The notes under the pieces: generated by a model
Seen by the model: only the letters and a program-made list of their open reading frames with translations
Databases searched by the model: none
Told to the model about the DNA's origin: nothing
Shown here: in pieces, positions 32,637-42,058 of the stretch
Layout: every line of letters starts with the position of its first letter
How positions within the stretch are numbered: position 1 is the stretch's first letter
Translations under genes and position numbers: made by a program
Assembly: GCF_000264315.1 (NCBI RefSeq)
Contig: NZ_AJXU01000075.1
Coordinates: 1 to 64,000, forward strand
Length of the DNA stretch: 64,000 nt
Direction of reading: 5' to 3'
Origin: Rhodanobacter fulvus Jip2
GTDB lineage: Bacteria > Pseudomonadota > Gammaproteobacteria > Xanthomonadales > Rhodanobacteraceae

Positions 32637-34391
32637 TCAGGGCGTTTGTTCCGGTTTGTCGAGGGTGTCCTTCAGTGCGGCTTGCAGACGCGCGTGCATT
32701 TGCACCAGGTTGCGCCACATCACCACTGCCAGCACCACGCCCAGCAGGGCCAGGGACAGCGCCACTCCGCGCGGCGGCAGGATGGTCGAACCCAGTGCAC
32801 TGACCAGCACCCCCAGCGCCAGCAAGGTCACCAGTGGAATGATCCGCGCCAGCACGTTGCGCATCGGCTGGGTATAGGCGCCGGTAAAGCGCTCGCTGAT
32901 GCCGATTTCCGCCAGCAGAATGCCCAGCGCCTCGGCCTTGCGATACACCGCGATCAGCATCGGCAGCGACAGGAACAATGCGGTCGCCCAAATCAGCGTG
33001 TGGCGCAATTCGCGACCGATGCCGATCATCGAGAACCACGCCCAGTTATGCGCATTGACGTAGGCACCCAGCATGAAAAGCGTGACCACCAGCAGCACGT
33101 TGATGCCGATATGCCACAACAACCGGCGAAAGATTGCCGCCAGCGCCGCGTTCTCGTTGACCGGCTTCAGGTTGGCCAGCCAGCCGTTGTAGCTGGTGGC
33201 AAGCAACCGCGCCGAGCGTGGCGTTACCCGGGTCAATCCGTTGGCGAGCTTGTCCGCGGAGCGGCTCAGATACGGCGAGACCGCCATGCAGACCACCGAC
33301 ACCGCCACGGCGATCGGATAGATGAAATCGCTGATCACGCCCAGCGACAGACCCAGCGTGGCGATGACGAACGAGAACTCGCCGATCTGCGCCATCCCCA
33401 GGCCGGCACGCAACGAGGTGCGCGCATCGTGGCCGATGGCAAAAATGCCCACGCTGCAGGCCAGCGTCTTGCCCAGCATCACCGCGCCGGCGATCAGCAG
33501 CGCCGGCAGGACGTAATGCAGCAGCATCGCCGGGTCGATCTTCAAGCCGATGGCCACGAAGAACAGCGCGGCGAACATGTCGCGCAACGGCTCGACCAGA
33601 TGCATCACGCGGGCGACGCTGCGCGATTCGGCCACGATCGCACCCGCCAGGAACGCGCCCAGGGCCACGCTGAAACCCATCCACGCGGCCAGCAGGCTGG
33701 CACCGAAACAGATGCCAAGCACGCTGACCAGCAAGGTTTCGTCGCGACCGAAACCGGCCACGTAATCCACCAGCCGCGGCAGCAGCAGCAACCCCAGGAT
33801 CATGCCCACGATCACGAACAGGCCAAGGTGGCCAATCAGCGTAAAAGCCGCTTCCGCCTGTACCGAGCCACCGATGGCCACGGCCGTCAGCAGGGTCAGC
33901 ATGATGATCGCCAGCATGTCCTCGGCCACCAGCAAGCCCACCACCAACTGCGCAAACGGGTGGTGCCGCTGCCCGCCCTCGGAAAGCATCCGGGTGGCCA
34001 CCATCGTCGACGACAACGAGATGATCGCGCCCAGGAACAGCGAATCCATGCCCTTCCAGCCAAACAACTCACCGATGCCGAAGCCGATCCACAGCATCAA
34101 CCCGACCTCGGCCACCGCGACCACCAGCACGCCCACTCCCACCTGGCGCAACTTGCGTACGCTGAACTCCAGCCCCAGCGTGAACATCAGCAGCACGACA
34201 CCGAGGTTGGAAATGTCTTCGATCGCTCGCGGATCCGCCACCAGCACACCCGGGGTATGCGGGCCGATCAGCACGCCAGCGAGGATGTAGCCCAGCAGTA
34301 CAGGCTGCCGCAGACGCTGGAACAGGATCGTGGTGGCACCGGCCACGATCATCACCATGGCCAGGTCGCGAATGAAACCGATTTCGTGCAT
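32637..34391 (-). CDS. CPA2 family cation:proton antiporter (YbaL/KefB-like)
   Basis: 584-residue inner-membrane protein with about 12 helices in the antiporter core (residues 1-390), including LLGYILAGVLIGPHTPG, the LGLEFS helix, LSSTMVATRML and AIGLKIDPAML. The usual C-terminal RCK/TrkA-N regulatory domain is absent; instead a further membrane region (about 440-570) with several helices follows (INVLLVVTLFMLGAYV, WATALFLSLPMLIAVY, IPLVTLLALGVLVSAL). Substrate is probably K+ or Na+ but cannot be told from sequence. Confidence 0.87.
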   Translation of the reverse strand: MHEIGFIRDLAMVMIVAGATTILFQRLRQPVLLGYILAGVLIGPHTPGVLVADPRAIEDISNLGVVLLMFTLGLEFSVRKLRQVGVGVLVVAVAEVGLMLWIGFGIGELFGWKGMDSLFLGAIISLSSTMVATRMLSEGGQRHHPFAQLVVGLLVAEDMLAIIMLTLLTAVAIGGSVQAEAAFTLIGHLGLFVIVGMILGLLLLPRLVDYVAGFGRDETLLVSVLGICFGASLLAAWMGFSVALGAFLAGAIVAESRSVARVMHLVEPLRDMFAALFFVAIGLKIDPAMLLHYVLPALLIAGAVMLGKTLACSVGIFAIGHDARTSLRAGLGMAQIGEFSFVIATLGLSLGVISDFIYPIAVAVSVVCMAVSPYLSRSADKLANGLTRVTPRSARLLATSYNGWLANLKPVNENAALAAIFRRLLWHIGINVLLVVTLFMLGAYVNAHNWAWFSMIGIGRELRHTLIWATALFLSLPMLIAVYRKAEALGILLAEIGISERFTGAYTQPMRNVLARIIPLVTLLALGVLVSALGSTILPPRGVALSLALLGVVLAVVMWRNLVQMHARLQAALKDTLDKPEQTP

Positions 34392-34521
34392 GCCTTCTCT
34401 TCAGCGCCGCAGAATTCTCCAGCTTAAACGAACACCCGCTCACTGTTCGTTCGCGAAAGCACAGGCAGAAGGCCGAGTTGCCGGATGCAGTTCGCGTGCT
34501 TCACCGATGTGAAAAAAACGC

Positions 34522-34550
34522 TTGACGGATATGACACTCGGACCTATTCT
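34522..34550 (+). promoter_or_regulatory. Sigma-70 promoter of the tRNA-Ala-Glu-Asp cluster
   Basis: TTGACG (34522-34527), a 17-base spacer and TATTCT (34545-34550) lie 18 bases upstream of tRNA-Ala. An A-tract (GAAAAAAACGC) precedes the -35 box. Confidence 0.8.
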
Positions 34551-34567
34551 TCCGGGCTTCCAGCGGC

Positions 34568-34643
34568 GGGGCCATAGCTCAGCTGGGAGAGCGCCTGCAT
34601 GGCATGCAGGAGGTCGGCGGTTCGATCCCGCCTGGCTCCACCA
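34568..34643 (+). tRNA. tRNA-Ala (GGC)
   Basis: 76-nt cloverleaf with encoded CCA. Acceptor GGGGCCA/TGGCTCC, anticodon stem-loop TGCAT-GGC-ATGCA, T-arm GGTTCGATCCC. First of three tRNAs in a row. Confidence 0.97.
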
Positions 34644-34652
34644 ACTTGAATT

Positions 34653-34728
34653 GTCCCCATCGTCTAGAGGCCTAGGACACCACCCTTTCACGGTGGCGAC
34701 CGGGGTTCGAATCCCCGTGGGGACGCCA
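34653..34728 (+). tRNA. tRNA-Glu (TTC)
   Basis: 76-nt cloverleaf with encoded CCA. Acceptor GTCCCCA/TGGGGAC, anticodon loop CTTTCAC between CCACC and GGTGG, T-arm GGTTCGAATCC. Nine bases after tRNA-Ala. Confidence 0.97.
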
Positions 34729-34774
34729 AGTTGGCTCGCAACGCTGGAACGTAAATAGCTGCAAAAACGAATGT

Positions 34775-34851
34775 GGAGCGGTAGTTCAGTTGGTTAGAAT
34801 GCTGGCCTGTCACGCCGGAGGTCGCGGGTTCGAGTCCCGTCCGCTCCGCCA
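34775..34851 (+). tRNA. tRNA-Asp (GTC), copy 1
   Basis: 77-nt cloverleaf with encoded CCA. Acceptor GGAGCGG/CCGCTCC, anticodon loop CTGTCAC. A second tRNA-Asp copy at 46253-46329 differs by one base in the D-arm (CAGTTGG here, CAGCTGG there). Confidence 0.97.
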
Positions 34852-34862
34852 CTACACAACGG

Positions 34863-34887
34863 AAAACCCGCCTTGCGCGGGTTTTTT
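34863..34887 (+). terminator. Rho-independent terminator of the tRNA cluster
   Basis: AAAACCCGC (34863-34871), loop CTTGC, GCGGG (34877-34881) and a T6 tract (34882-34887), directly after tRNA-Asp. Confidence 0.9.
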
Positions 34888-34922
34888 GTTGCGCGCGATT
34901 CGTGCGCGCGACAACGTGATGC

Positions 34923-35408
34923 TCAGCCCGCGGTATCAGCCGGATCGCGTTCCAGCGTGCCCGTCGAATGGCCCTGCTCGGCCAGGTATTCCAGCCAGCG
35001 CGAGAGAAAGCCGTTCATGCGCAGACGATGCTGGAACACCGTATGCGCCGGCGCGAACGGCCCCAGCACCTGCCACAAGTGCCGGCCGGGATGGCAATGC
35101 ATCGCTTCAGCCACGTGCGCATCGGTGTACATGCGCAGTTGCGCCGAAGGCGAACGCTGGCCGGTGTGGGCGTCGACGAAATCGTAGGTGAGTTCAAGCT
35201 CCAGCGTGTACGGATGGCACTCCTGCACATGGAGATGCACGTTCAAACCGTCGTCCACGTTGGACAGGTAGCGGCCCGGCGCAAGTTGCTGCGGCGCGAA
35301 CAGGCGCGTCAGCCGATGGTAATTTTCCGCATAAAGCCCCATCAGGAAGCCAAAGCGCCCCGGCAACAAGTTGGTTCGGCTGTCCAGTACGGCACTCATC
35401 GTTGTCAC
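34923..35408 (-). CDS. DUF1249 family protein (YqiB-like)
   Basis: 161-residue cytoplasmic protein of the YqiB family: FGFLMGLYAENYHRLTRLF, YLSNVDDGLNVHLHVQECHPYTLELELTY, LRMYTDAHVAEAMHC and the C-terminal FLSRWLEYLAEQGHS are family blocks. Function unknown. GTG at 35408 has AGGAG four bases upstream; ATG at 35399 is the alternative. It lies 27 bases downstream of ppsR on the same strand. Confidence 0.85.
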   Translation of the reverse strand: MTTMSAVLDSRTNLLPGRFGFLMGLYAENYHRLTRLFAPQQLAPGRYLSNVDDGLNVHLHVQECHPYTLELELTYDFVDAHTGQRSPSAQLRMYTDAHVAEAMHCHPGRHLWQVLGPFAPAHTVFQHRLRMNGFLSRWLEYLAEQGHSTGTLERDPADTAG

Positions 35409-35435
35409 GAAACTCCTGCGTTCAAAACCCTGCGT

Positions 35436-36251
35436 TCAAAACATGGTCCGCTCGATACCGAAGCGGGAAAAGATCTTGCTGGCGATTTCCTCGATCGACA
35501 CGTGCGTGGTGTTGAGGCTGGGTATGCCGGATTGACGCATCAGCCTGGCCGCCTGGTCCAGCTCCCAGCGGCATTGTTTCAAGGTGGCATATTTGCTGCC
35601 CGGACTGCGCTGCTCGCGGATCTGCGCCAACCGCGCCGGCTCGATCGTGAGGCCGAACAACCGCGACTTGTAAGGACGCAGCAGTGCCGGCAATTCCAGC
35701 CGGTCCAGATCCTCCTCGGTCAACGGATAGTTGGCGGCACTGACACCATAGTGCAAGGCCATGTAGAGGCAGGTGGGCGTCTTGCCGGAACGCGACACGC
35801 CAATCAGGACCAGATCCGCGTCGGCATAGTCCACGTCGATGCCGTCATCGTGCGACAGCGCATAGTTGGTCGCGTTGATGCGCGCCTCGTATTTGCCGTA
35901 GTCCACCATGCCGTGCGCGCGGTTGACCGCGCCAGAGCGCTTGGCGCCCAACTCGTCCTCCAGCGGCCCGATGAACGGCGCAAACACATCCATCATCAAC
36001 GCCCCGCTGGCGGCGACGATGTCGCACAAGGCCGGCTCGGCCATCGTGTTGATCACGATCGGCCGCTGCCCGCTCTGCGCGTAGTGGGTCTTGATCCGCA
36101 CGGCGGCGGCCTCGGCCTTTTGCGCGTCATCCACGAACGACAGGCGATGCTTGTCGAACGTGACGCCCTCGAATTGCGTCAGGATGCTGTTGCCGATCGT
36201 CTCCGCGGTAATACCAGTGGAGTCGGATATGTAGAAAACCGTGCGTTGCAT
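35436..36251 (-). CDS. ppsR: PEP synthase regulatory kinase/phosphorylase (PpsR/PSRP)
   Basis: 271-residue bifunctional enzyme (DUF299) that inactivates PEP synthase by ADP-dependent threonine phosphorylation and reactivates it by Pi-dependent dephosphorylation. It starts MQRTVFYISDSTGITAETIG and carries the P-loop GVSRSGKTPTCLYMA, with the family block NYPLTEEDLD and a C-terminal RMMQSGIP-like RLMRQSGIPSLNTTHVSIEEIA. It is divergent from its target gene ppsA, the standard arrangement. Confidence 0.95.
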   Translation of the reverse strand: MQRTVFYISDSTGITAETIGNSILTQFEGVTFDKHRLSFVDDAQKAEAAAVRIKTHYAQSGQRPIVINTMAEPALCDIVAASGALMMDVFAPFIGPLEDELGAKRSGAVNRAHGMVDYGKYEARINATNYALSHDDGIDVDYADADLVLIGVSRSGKTPTCLYMALHYGVSAANYPLTEEDLDRLELPALLRPYKSRLFGLTIEPARLAQIREQRSPGSKYATLKQCRWELDQAARLMRQSGIPSLNTTHVSIEEIASKIFSRFGIERTMF

Positions 36252-36477
36252 GCCTGCTCCCGGTGGGTCATGACCGTTTTTACGACGCCATAGATCACGA
36301 TTAAATCATTGCGCTTGCTTCACAAAAGCTGACTGGTATGCAGTTGGAGTGGGGCTCAACGGCAATGGTCTTCTTGTGCTGCACACGATCGGCAGCGGAC
36401 AATACCACTCCTTTGCCGACCGTTCCGGTCAGTTTGCACCCTCCCCGTTGTCACACGAAAGCCTTCAGGAGATCCCC

Positions 36478-38850
36478 TTGAACGATCTGGTGCTTTGGCT
36501 CGATGCGCTGCGCATGACCGACCTTGGCAAGGTAGGCGGCAAGAATGCCTCACTTGGCGAAATGATCGGCAACCTGTCCCGATTGGGTGTCTCGGTGCCG
36601 GGCGGTTTTGCCACCACCGCCGATGCGTTCCAGCAATACCTGGAAAAAAGCGGCTTGGCGAAACGAATCCAGGATCGGCTGTCCTCGCTGGACGTCGATG
36701 ACGTGGATGCGCTGGTGGCTGCCGGCAAGGAGATCCGCCAGTGGATCGTGGACACCGCCCTGCCCGCCGAACTCGAGCAGGCGATCCGCGACGCGTACAT
36801 CACGCTGTGCAAGGATGCCGGCGCCGACAACATCGCCGTGGCGGTGCGTTCATCGGCCACCGCCGAGGATCTTCCCGATGCATCGTTCGCCGGCCAGCAG
36901 GAAACCTTCCTCAACGTGGCGGGCATCGACGATGTGCTGCACACGGTGAAGGAAGTTTTCGCCTCGCTCTACAACGATCGCGCCATCGCCTACCGCGTGC
37001 ACCAGGGTTTCAGGCACGAAGAGGTGTTCCTCTCCGCCGGCGTGCAGTTGATGGTGCGTTCGGACGTGGGTGCGTCCGGCGTGCTGTTCACGCTGGACAC
37101 CGAGTCGGGCTTCCGCGATGTGGTGTTTGTCACCGGCAGTTATGGTCTGGGCGAAATGGTCGTACAGGGCGCGGTCAATCCGGACGAGTTCTACGTCTTC
37201 AAACCCACATTGAACGCCGGCAAGCCGGCTATCCTGCGCCGCAACCTTGGCGCCAAGCAATTGCGCATGGTCTATTCCGATGCGGCCGACGAACGCGTAC
37301 GCACGGAAGACACGCCCGCCGAACTGCGCAACCAGTTCTGCATCAGCGACGAGGACGTGCAGGAGCTGGCACGGCAGGCGCTGATCATCGAGAAACACTA
37401 CGACCGCCCGATGGACATCGAATGGGCGAAGGACGGCCACACCGGCAAGATCTACATCGTGCAGGCGCGTCCGGAAACCGTGAAGTCGCGCTCGCACGCC
37501 ACCCAGCTCGAACGCTTCCACCTGAGCGCGAAAGGCAAGGTCCTGGCCGAGGGTCGTTCGATCGGCCAGAAGATCGGCGCCGGCAAGGCGCGCGTGGTGC
37601 GTTCGCTGTCCGACATGAACAAGGTGCAGGCCGGCGACGTGCTGATCGCCGACATGACCGACCCCGATTGGGAGCCGGTGATGAAGCGCGCCTCGGCCAT
37701 CGTCACCAACCGCGGCGGCCGCACCTGCCACGCGGCGATCATCGCCCGCGAACTGGGTGTACCGGCCGTGGTCGGCACCGGCAACGCGCTGGAGCTGATC
37801 CCCGATGGCGCCGACGTCACCGTGTCCTGCGCCGAAGGCGACACCGGCACGATCTACGAGGGCATCCTGAAGTTCGAGCGCATCACGGCGGATCTCGGCG
37901 ACATGCCCGAGGCACCGCTGAAGATCATGATGAACGTGGCCAACCCCGAACGCGCCTTCGACTTCGGCATGCTGCCCAACGCCGGCATCGGCCTGGCGCG
38001 CCTGGAAATGATCATCGCCAGCCACATCGGCGTGCATCCCAAGGCATTGCTGGAGTACGGCAAGCAGGACGCCGAAACGAAAGCGAAGATCGACGAGCGC
38101 ATTGCCGGTTACCCGGGCCCGGTGGAGTTTTACGTCAACCGCCTGGCCGAAGGCATCGCCACCATCGCCGCTTCGGTGTACCCGAAGCCGGTGATCGTGC
38201 GCCTGTCCGATTTCAAGTCCAACGAATACGCGGGCCTGATCGGCGGTGCACGCTATGAGCCGCACGAGGAAAACCCGATGATCGGCTTCCGCGGCGCCAG
38301 CCGTTACGTCGACCCCAGTTTCTCCGAAGCGTTTGCGCTGGAGTGCAAGGCAGTCAAGCACGTGCGCGAGACGATGGGGTTGGACAACGTCTGGGTGATG
38401 ATCCCGTTCGTGCGCACCCTGGGCGAAGGCCGCAAGGTGATCGAGGTATTGGCGAAGAACGGCCTGGTCCGGAGTGAGCACGGCCTCAAGGTCATCATGA
38501 TGTGCGAGGTACCTTCCAACGCCCTGCTCGCCGACGAATTCCTGGATATCTTCGATGGCTTCTCGATCGGCTCCAACGACCTCACCCAGCTCACGCTCGG
38601 CCTCGACCGCGATTCCAGCATCGTGGCCGGCCTGTTCGACGAGCGCGACCCGGCGGTGAAGAAGCTGCTGGCCATGGCGATCAAGACCGCCCGCGCCAAG
38701 GGCAAGTACATCGGCATCTGCGGCCAAGGGCCGTCCGATCACCCGGATCTGGCCGAGTGGCTGATGGAACAGGGCATCGAATCGCTTTCGCTGAACCCGG
38801 ATACGGTGGTCGATACCTGGTTGCGGCTGGCGAAGAAGAAGGCGGGCTGA
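36478..38850 (+). CDS. ppsA: Phosphoenolpyruvate synthase
   Basis: 790-residue PEP synthase (pyruvate + ATP to PEP + AMP + Pi), the gluconeogenic entry from pyruvate. An ATP-grasp domain (about 15-330; [38 protein letters not shown]) is followed by the swivelling His domain with [18 protein letters not shown] (phospho-His) and the PEP/pyruvate TIM barrel (GIGLARLEM ... [16 protein letters not shown] ... [15 protein letters not shown]). TTG at 36478 is chosen because AGGAG (36467-36471) lies six bases upstream and it yields the normal N-terminus and length (E. coli 792). A weak promoter-like pair, TTGTGC-N18-GACAAT, lies at 36374-36403. Confidence 0.95.
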   Translation: MNDLVLWLDALRMTDLGKVGGKNASLGEMIGNLSRLGVSVPGGFATTADAFQQYLEKSGLAKRIQDRLSSLDVDDVDALVAAGKEIRQWIVDTALPAELEQAIRDAYITLCKDAGADNIAVAVRSSATAEDLPDASFAGQQETFLNVAGIDDVLHTVKEVFASLYNDRAIAYRVHQGFRHEEVFLSAGVQLMVRSDVGASGVLFTLDTESGFRDVVFVTGSYGLGEMVVQGAVNPDEFYVFKPTLNAGKPAILRRNLGAKQLRMVYSDAADERVRTEDTPAELRNQFCISDEDVQELARQALIIEKHYDRPMDIEWAKDGHTGKIYIVQARPETVKSRSHATQLERFHLSAKGKVLAEGRSIGQKIGAGKARVVRSLSDMNKVQAGDVLIADMTDPDWEPVMKRASAIVTNRGGRTCHAAIIARELGVPAVVGTGNALELIPDGADVTVSCAEGDTGTIYEGILKFERITADLGDMPEAPLKIMMNVANPERAFDFGMLPNAGIGLARLEMIIASHIGVHPKALLEYGKQDAETKAKIDERIAGYPGPVEFYVNRLAEGIATIAASVYPKPVIVRLSDFKSNEYAGLIGGARYEPHEENPMIGFRGASRYVDPSFSEAFALECKAVKHVRETMGLDNVWVMIPFVRTLGEGRKVIEVLAKNGLVRSEHGLKVIMMCEVPSNALLADEFLDIFDGFSIGSNDLTQLTLGLDRDSSIVAGLFDERDPAVKKLLAMAIKTARAKGKYIGICGQGPSDHPDLAEWLMEQGIESLSLNPDTVVDTWLRLAKKKAG

Positions 38851-38886
38851 GCGCCAGGCCTTGCCTTCCGGGCCATGCCTTCGCGC

Positions 38887-38915
38887 TTGTTTCGGCCAAA
38901 CCTACCGCGTAAACT
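38887..38915 (+). promoter_or_regulatory. Putative sigma-70 promoter of tRNA-Ser
   Basis: TTGTTT (38887-38892), a 17-base spacer and TAAACT (38910-38915) stand 31 bases upstream of tRNA-Ser, in the only non-coding DNA between ppsA and the tRNA. Confidence 0.55.
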
Positions 38916-38946
38916 TGCCGGCTCGCGCAGACCACGCGAACCTTTT

Positions 38947-39036
<90 letters not shown>

Positions 39037-39075
39037 GAAAAGCAAAACGCCCCAGACGGGGCGTTTTTGCTTTTC
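39037..39075 (+). terminator. Terminator of tRNA-Ser
   Basis: CGCCCC (39048-39053), loop AGAC, GGGGCG (39058-39063) and T5; extended by GAAAAGCAAAA/TTTTTGCTTTTC flanks that pair, so it may act in both directions. Confidence 0.9.
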
Positions 39076-39267
39076 TGTTGGTGACGGCTGGGTGAGACCC
39101 TCCCGCGCAGCGCGAAGGGGTACGACCCATGGATGGGCCGAACAACCCCGGAATACCCACGTTTCCCGTGCCCATCGCAAACGCCCCGTACTTGCTCACC
39201 CCTAATTGCTTTTGCGCCCCACCCCCGCATCCGGCATGCTGCATCCCACTCGCTTGATCAGACCCCC

Positions 39268-39969
39268 ATGATCGAATTCGGACACGCCACCCACGTCGGC
39301 CTGCGCCGCACGCGCAACGAAGACACGTATTACGCAGATGCCTCGCTGGGCCTGTTCCTGGTGGCCGACGGCATGGGCGGACACCAGCACGGTGAAGTGG
39401 CTTCGGCGCTGGTACGCGATGCCGTGGTGGATCTGGTCGCGCGCGGGCATGGGCTCATCGAAGCCGTGCAAGGCGCCGGCGAACGACTGCTTGCGCTTAC
39501 GCGCGGCAACGGCGACCGGCTCCCCATGGGCACCACCATTGCCGCGTTGCGGATCATCGGCGACAACTACGAGGTTGCCTGGGTGGGCGACAGCCGCATC
39601 TATCTATGGCAACAGGGTTTGCGCCAGATCAGCCATGACCATTCGTTGGTGCAGGCGTTGGTGGAAGCGGGCCAACTGGATCCTGCGCAGGCCTCGCAAC
39701 ATCCGCAGCGCAATGTGTTGACCCAGGCGCTGGGCGTGACGGCGGCGGATCAGCTGCATATCGGCATGAACCGCGGCACCGCCCTTCCCGGCATGGGTTT
39801 CCTGCTGTGCAGCGATGGACTCACCGAGGATGTCACCGATGCGGCCATCGGCCGACTGGTGGCGCGCACGGACCTGGCCGCGCAGGAATGCGTCGATCAA
39901 TTGCTGCTCGGCGCACTGGACGGCGGTGGCAGCGACAACATCACCGCGATCCTCGCACGCATCAGTTGA
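39268..39969 (+). CDS. PPM/PP2C-type serine/threonine phosphatase
   Basis: 233-residue soluble Mn/Mg-dependent phosphatase. The PP2C metal motifs are present: RRTRNEDTYY, FLVADGMGGHQHGEVAS, the GTTIAALRI strand, VGDSRIY, HSLVQALVEAG, LLCSDGLTEDV and the terminal GGGSDNIT. Bacterial relatives act opposite Ser/Thr kinases or in type VI secretion regulation, but no kinase or secretion gene is nearby. ATG 39268 (MIEFGHATHVG) matches the family start. Convergent with dnaQ (4 bases apart). Confidence 0.92.
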   Translation: MIEFGHATHVGLRRTRNEDTYYADASLGLFLVADGMGGHQHGEVASALVRDAVVDLVARGHGLIEAVQGAGERLLALTRGNGDRLPMGTTIAALRIIGDNYEVAWVGDSRIYLWQQGLRQISHDHSLVQALVEAGQLDPAQASQHPQRNVLTQALGVTAADQLHIGMNRGTALPGMGFLLCSDGLTEDVTDAAIGRLVARTDLAAQECVDQLLLGALDGGGSDNITAILARIS

Positions 39970-39973
39970 TGCC

Positions 39974-40705
39974 TTACTCGACGGCTTCGGCCTGTGGCGA
40001 CGCAAGCCGGCGCCACAGGCTGCCGTCGGCGGCACTCTTGTCCAGTGCGGCAAGCCGACCCTGATGCGCTTCCACTTCCTCCGCCGAGGCACGCAGCACG
40101 CGTGGCCGTTCCTGCAGCGACAATGGCACCGCCACCGTCGTGCTGCGCGTATCGGCTTCGTCCTCGAAACCCAGGTCGAACGCAACCTGGCCCGAGGTCA
40201 TGGCCAGATAGACGTCGGCCAGCAACTGCGCATCGATCAGGCCGCCGTGCAGATCGCGACGCGAATTGTCCACGCCCAGCCGTTTGCACAAGGCATCGAG
40301 GTTGTTGCGTTGACCGGGAAAAAGCTCCCGCGCCATCTTCAACGTATCGAGTACGGCGCAGCGGTCGCCTACCCGCCCGGCCTGCTCGCCCAGGCGCGCC
40401 AGCTCCGCATCGAGAAAACCGATATCGAAACTGGCGTTGTGGATGACCAGCTCGGCACCATCGATGAACGCCAGGAATTCCTCGGCCACGTCCTCGAAGT
40501 GCGGCTTGTCCAGCAGGAACGCGTCTTCGATGCCGGTGACCATGCGCGCACCTTCGTCGATGGCACGGTCGGGGTTGAGATACGTCTGGTAATAACGACC
40601 GGTAAGCCGGCGTTCGACCATCTCCACGCAGGCGATTTCCACCAGCCGGTGGCCCTGACGCACCTCCAGGCCCGTGGTTTCGGTATCGAGGACGACCTGC
40701 CTCAT
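39974..40705 (-). CDS. dnaQ: DNA polymerase III epsilon subunit (3'-5' exonuclease)
   Basis: 243-residue proofreading subunit. DEDDh motifs: [11 protein letters not shown] (Exo I), [16 protein letters not shown] (Exo II) and [17 protein letters not shown] (Exo III) with the catalytic His. The C-terminal part includes the linker that contacts the alpha subunit. Its ATG overlaps the rnhA stop by four bases (40702-40705), so it is coupled to rnhA. In E. coli rnhA and dnaQ are divergent; here they are tandem. Confidence 0.95.
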   Translation of the reverse strand: MRQVVLDTETTGLEVRQGHRLVEIACVEMVERRLTGRYYQTYLNPDRAIDEGARMVTGIEDAFLLDKPHFEDVAEEFLAFIDGAELVIHNASFDIGFLDAELARLGEQAGRVGDRCAVLDTLKMARELFPGQRNNLDALCKRLGVDNSRRDLHGGLIDAQLLADVYLAMTSGQVAFDLGFEDEADTRSTTVAVPLSLQERPRVLRASAEEVEAHQGRLAALDKSAADGSLWRRLASPQAEAVE

Positions 40706-41148
40706 GCGCTTACCCGCAGCAGCTCGGCCTGCTCACGCGCCGCCTGATCCACCCGTTCATTCTCGACGTGGCCGTTATGCCCACGTACCCACTTCCAGCG
40801 CACCTGATGCGACGCCACCGCCGCCGACAGGCGCTGCCACAGATCCTGGTTCTTCACCGGCTTCTTGTCCGCGGTGCGCCAGCCGTTGGCCATCCACTTC
40901 GGCATCCACTGCTCGATGCCCTGCATCACGTAGCGCGAATCGGTGGTGAGCACGACCTGGCAGGGGCGCTTCAGCGCTTCCAGTGCACCGATGGCGGCCA
41001 TCAGTTCCATGCGGTTATTGGTGGTGGCCGGATCACCGCCGGCGATCATGCGTTCACTGCCTTTTGCCCTCAGCAAGGCCGCCCAGCCACCGGGTCCCGG
41101 ATTGCCCAGACAGGCGCCGTCCGTAAATGCTTCCACTTCGCTCATCAT
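40702..41148 (-). CDS. rnhA: Ribonuclease HI
   Basis: 148-residue enzyme that degrades RNA in RNA-DNA hybrids. Catalytic residues are visible: Asp in [15 protein letters not shown], Glu in [10 protein letters not shown], Asp in [10 protein letters not shown] and the C-terminal Asp in [10 protein letters not shown], with HNGHVEN preceding it. Length and motifs equal E. coli RNase HI. Start ATG at 41148. Confidence 0.96.
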   Translation of the reverse strand: MMSEVEAFTDGACLGNPGPGGWAALLRAKGSERMIAGGDPATTNNRMELMAAIGALEALKRPCQVVLTTDSRYVMQGIEQWMPKWMANGWRTADKKPVKNQDLWQRLSAAVASHQVRWKWVRGHNGHVENERVDQAAREQAELLRVSA

Positions 41149-41167
41149 TGCTCGCTATGAATTGAAA

Positions 41168-41872
41168 TCACAAAACCGCACTGCGTCGCGTGCCGGGTGA
41201 AAGGCTTCCACTGGCCACGCGCAGTCGGGTCGGGGCGGGGAGTATGCGCAATGGCGTCGCCCTGCGACACCTTTTCCGCGCCATCATCACGTAGCCGCCG
41301 CCGCAGGGGTTGAACGGTGCTGCACGCGGGGCCGCATCACTTGGCCACGGTCGACCCACCCGCCGTGTCCATTCGATTTCCAGCCCATGGCGTTCAAGCC
41401 GCCGGCCGAGTTGCCCCGGAAACCGCAGCGTCCGCGTGCCACCGGATCGCCAATAGAACCAGGGCGCCCAGCCGCTCACGGGATGCAACCCGGTCACGAC
41501 CAGCACGCCGCCCGGCGCCAGTACGCGCATGGCTTCGACCAGCAGGACCGATGGTTCGGCCACGGCCTCGAGGGCGTGGCGCAGCAACACCACATCGAAG
41601 GCTTCGTCCAGGAAGGGCAACGGTGCGTCGATCGCGGCGCACACATCGCCGCGATAACCGCCGGTCGCAATCCACATCCGGGTCCAGCCGCCGATCATCG
41701 GCAGCGAGGGAACCACGCCGTCGCCGGAAGCGCCCAGCGACAACGCACGCGCGCCGGCGCTGCGCTGGATATCGGGCAACATCGCACGCGTCTGCTCGTC
41801 GGCCAGCTGCCGCAGAGGCGCGCTGCTGTAGATCCGGTGATCGCGATGAAGCATGCGGACGTCCTGACTCAT
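41168..41872 (-). CDS. SAM-dependent methyltransferase (YafS-like)
   Basis: 234-residue class I methyltransferase-like protein. Motif I is degenerate (ALSLGASGDG), while the post-motif region LPFLDEAFDVVLLRHALEAVAEPSVLLVEAMRVLAPGGVLVVTG is typical of Methyltransf_11. Its position between rnhA and gloB copies the E. coli gloB-yafS-rnhA-dnaQ order, which supports a YafS-like call. Substrate unknown. The Arg/Pro-rich C-terminal tail (about 195-234) is not conserved in such enzymes. It is divergent from gloB. Confidence 0.8.
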   Translation of the reverse strand: MSQDVRMLHRDHRIYSSAPLRQLADEQTRAMLPDIQRSAGARALSLGASGDGVVPSLPMIGGWTRMWIATGGYRGDVCAAIDAPLPFLDEAFDVVLLRHALEAVAEPSVLLVEAMRVLAPGGVLVVTGLHPVSGWAPWFYWRSGGTRTLRFPGQLGRRLERHGLEIEWTRRVGRPWPSDAAPRAAPFNPCGGGYVMMARKRCRRATPLRILPAPTRLRVASGSLSPGTRRSAVL

Positions 41873-42058
41873 CTATCCAGGAAGTGTAGCTGCTGCCAAC
41901 CATGCCGGCGGCGGAGGTCGTGAGCGCAACTGAACGGTTAAAAGCATTTAACACCAGGCTAACGAGGCGCCGGCGCCGCCCCCTTATAGTCGGGCGTTTC
42001 CCGCCTCGGAAGGCTGCACCTGTCGGTTTCCGGATCACCCAACGCAGTGGAGTTCATC

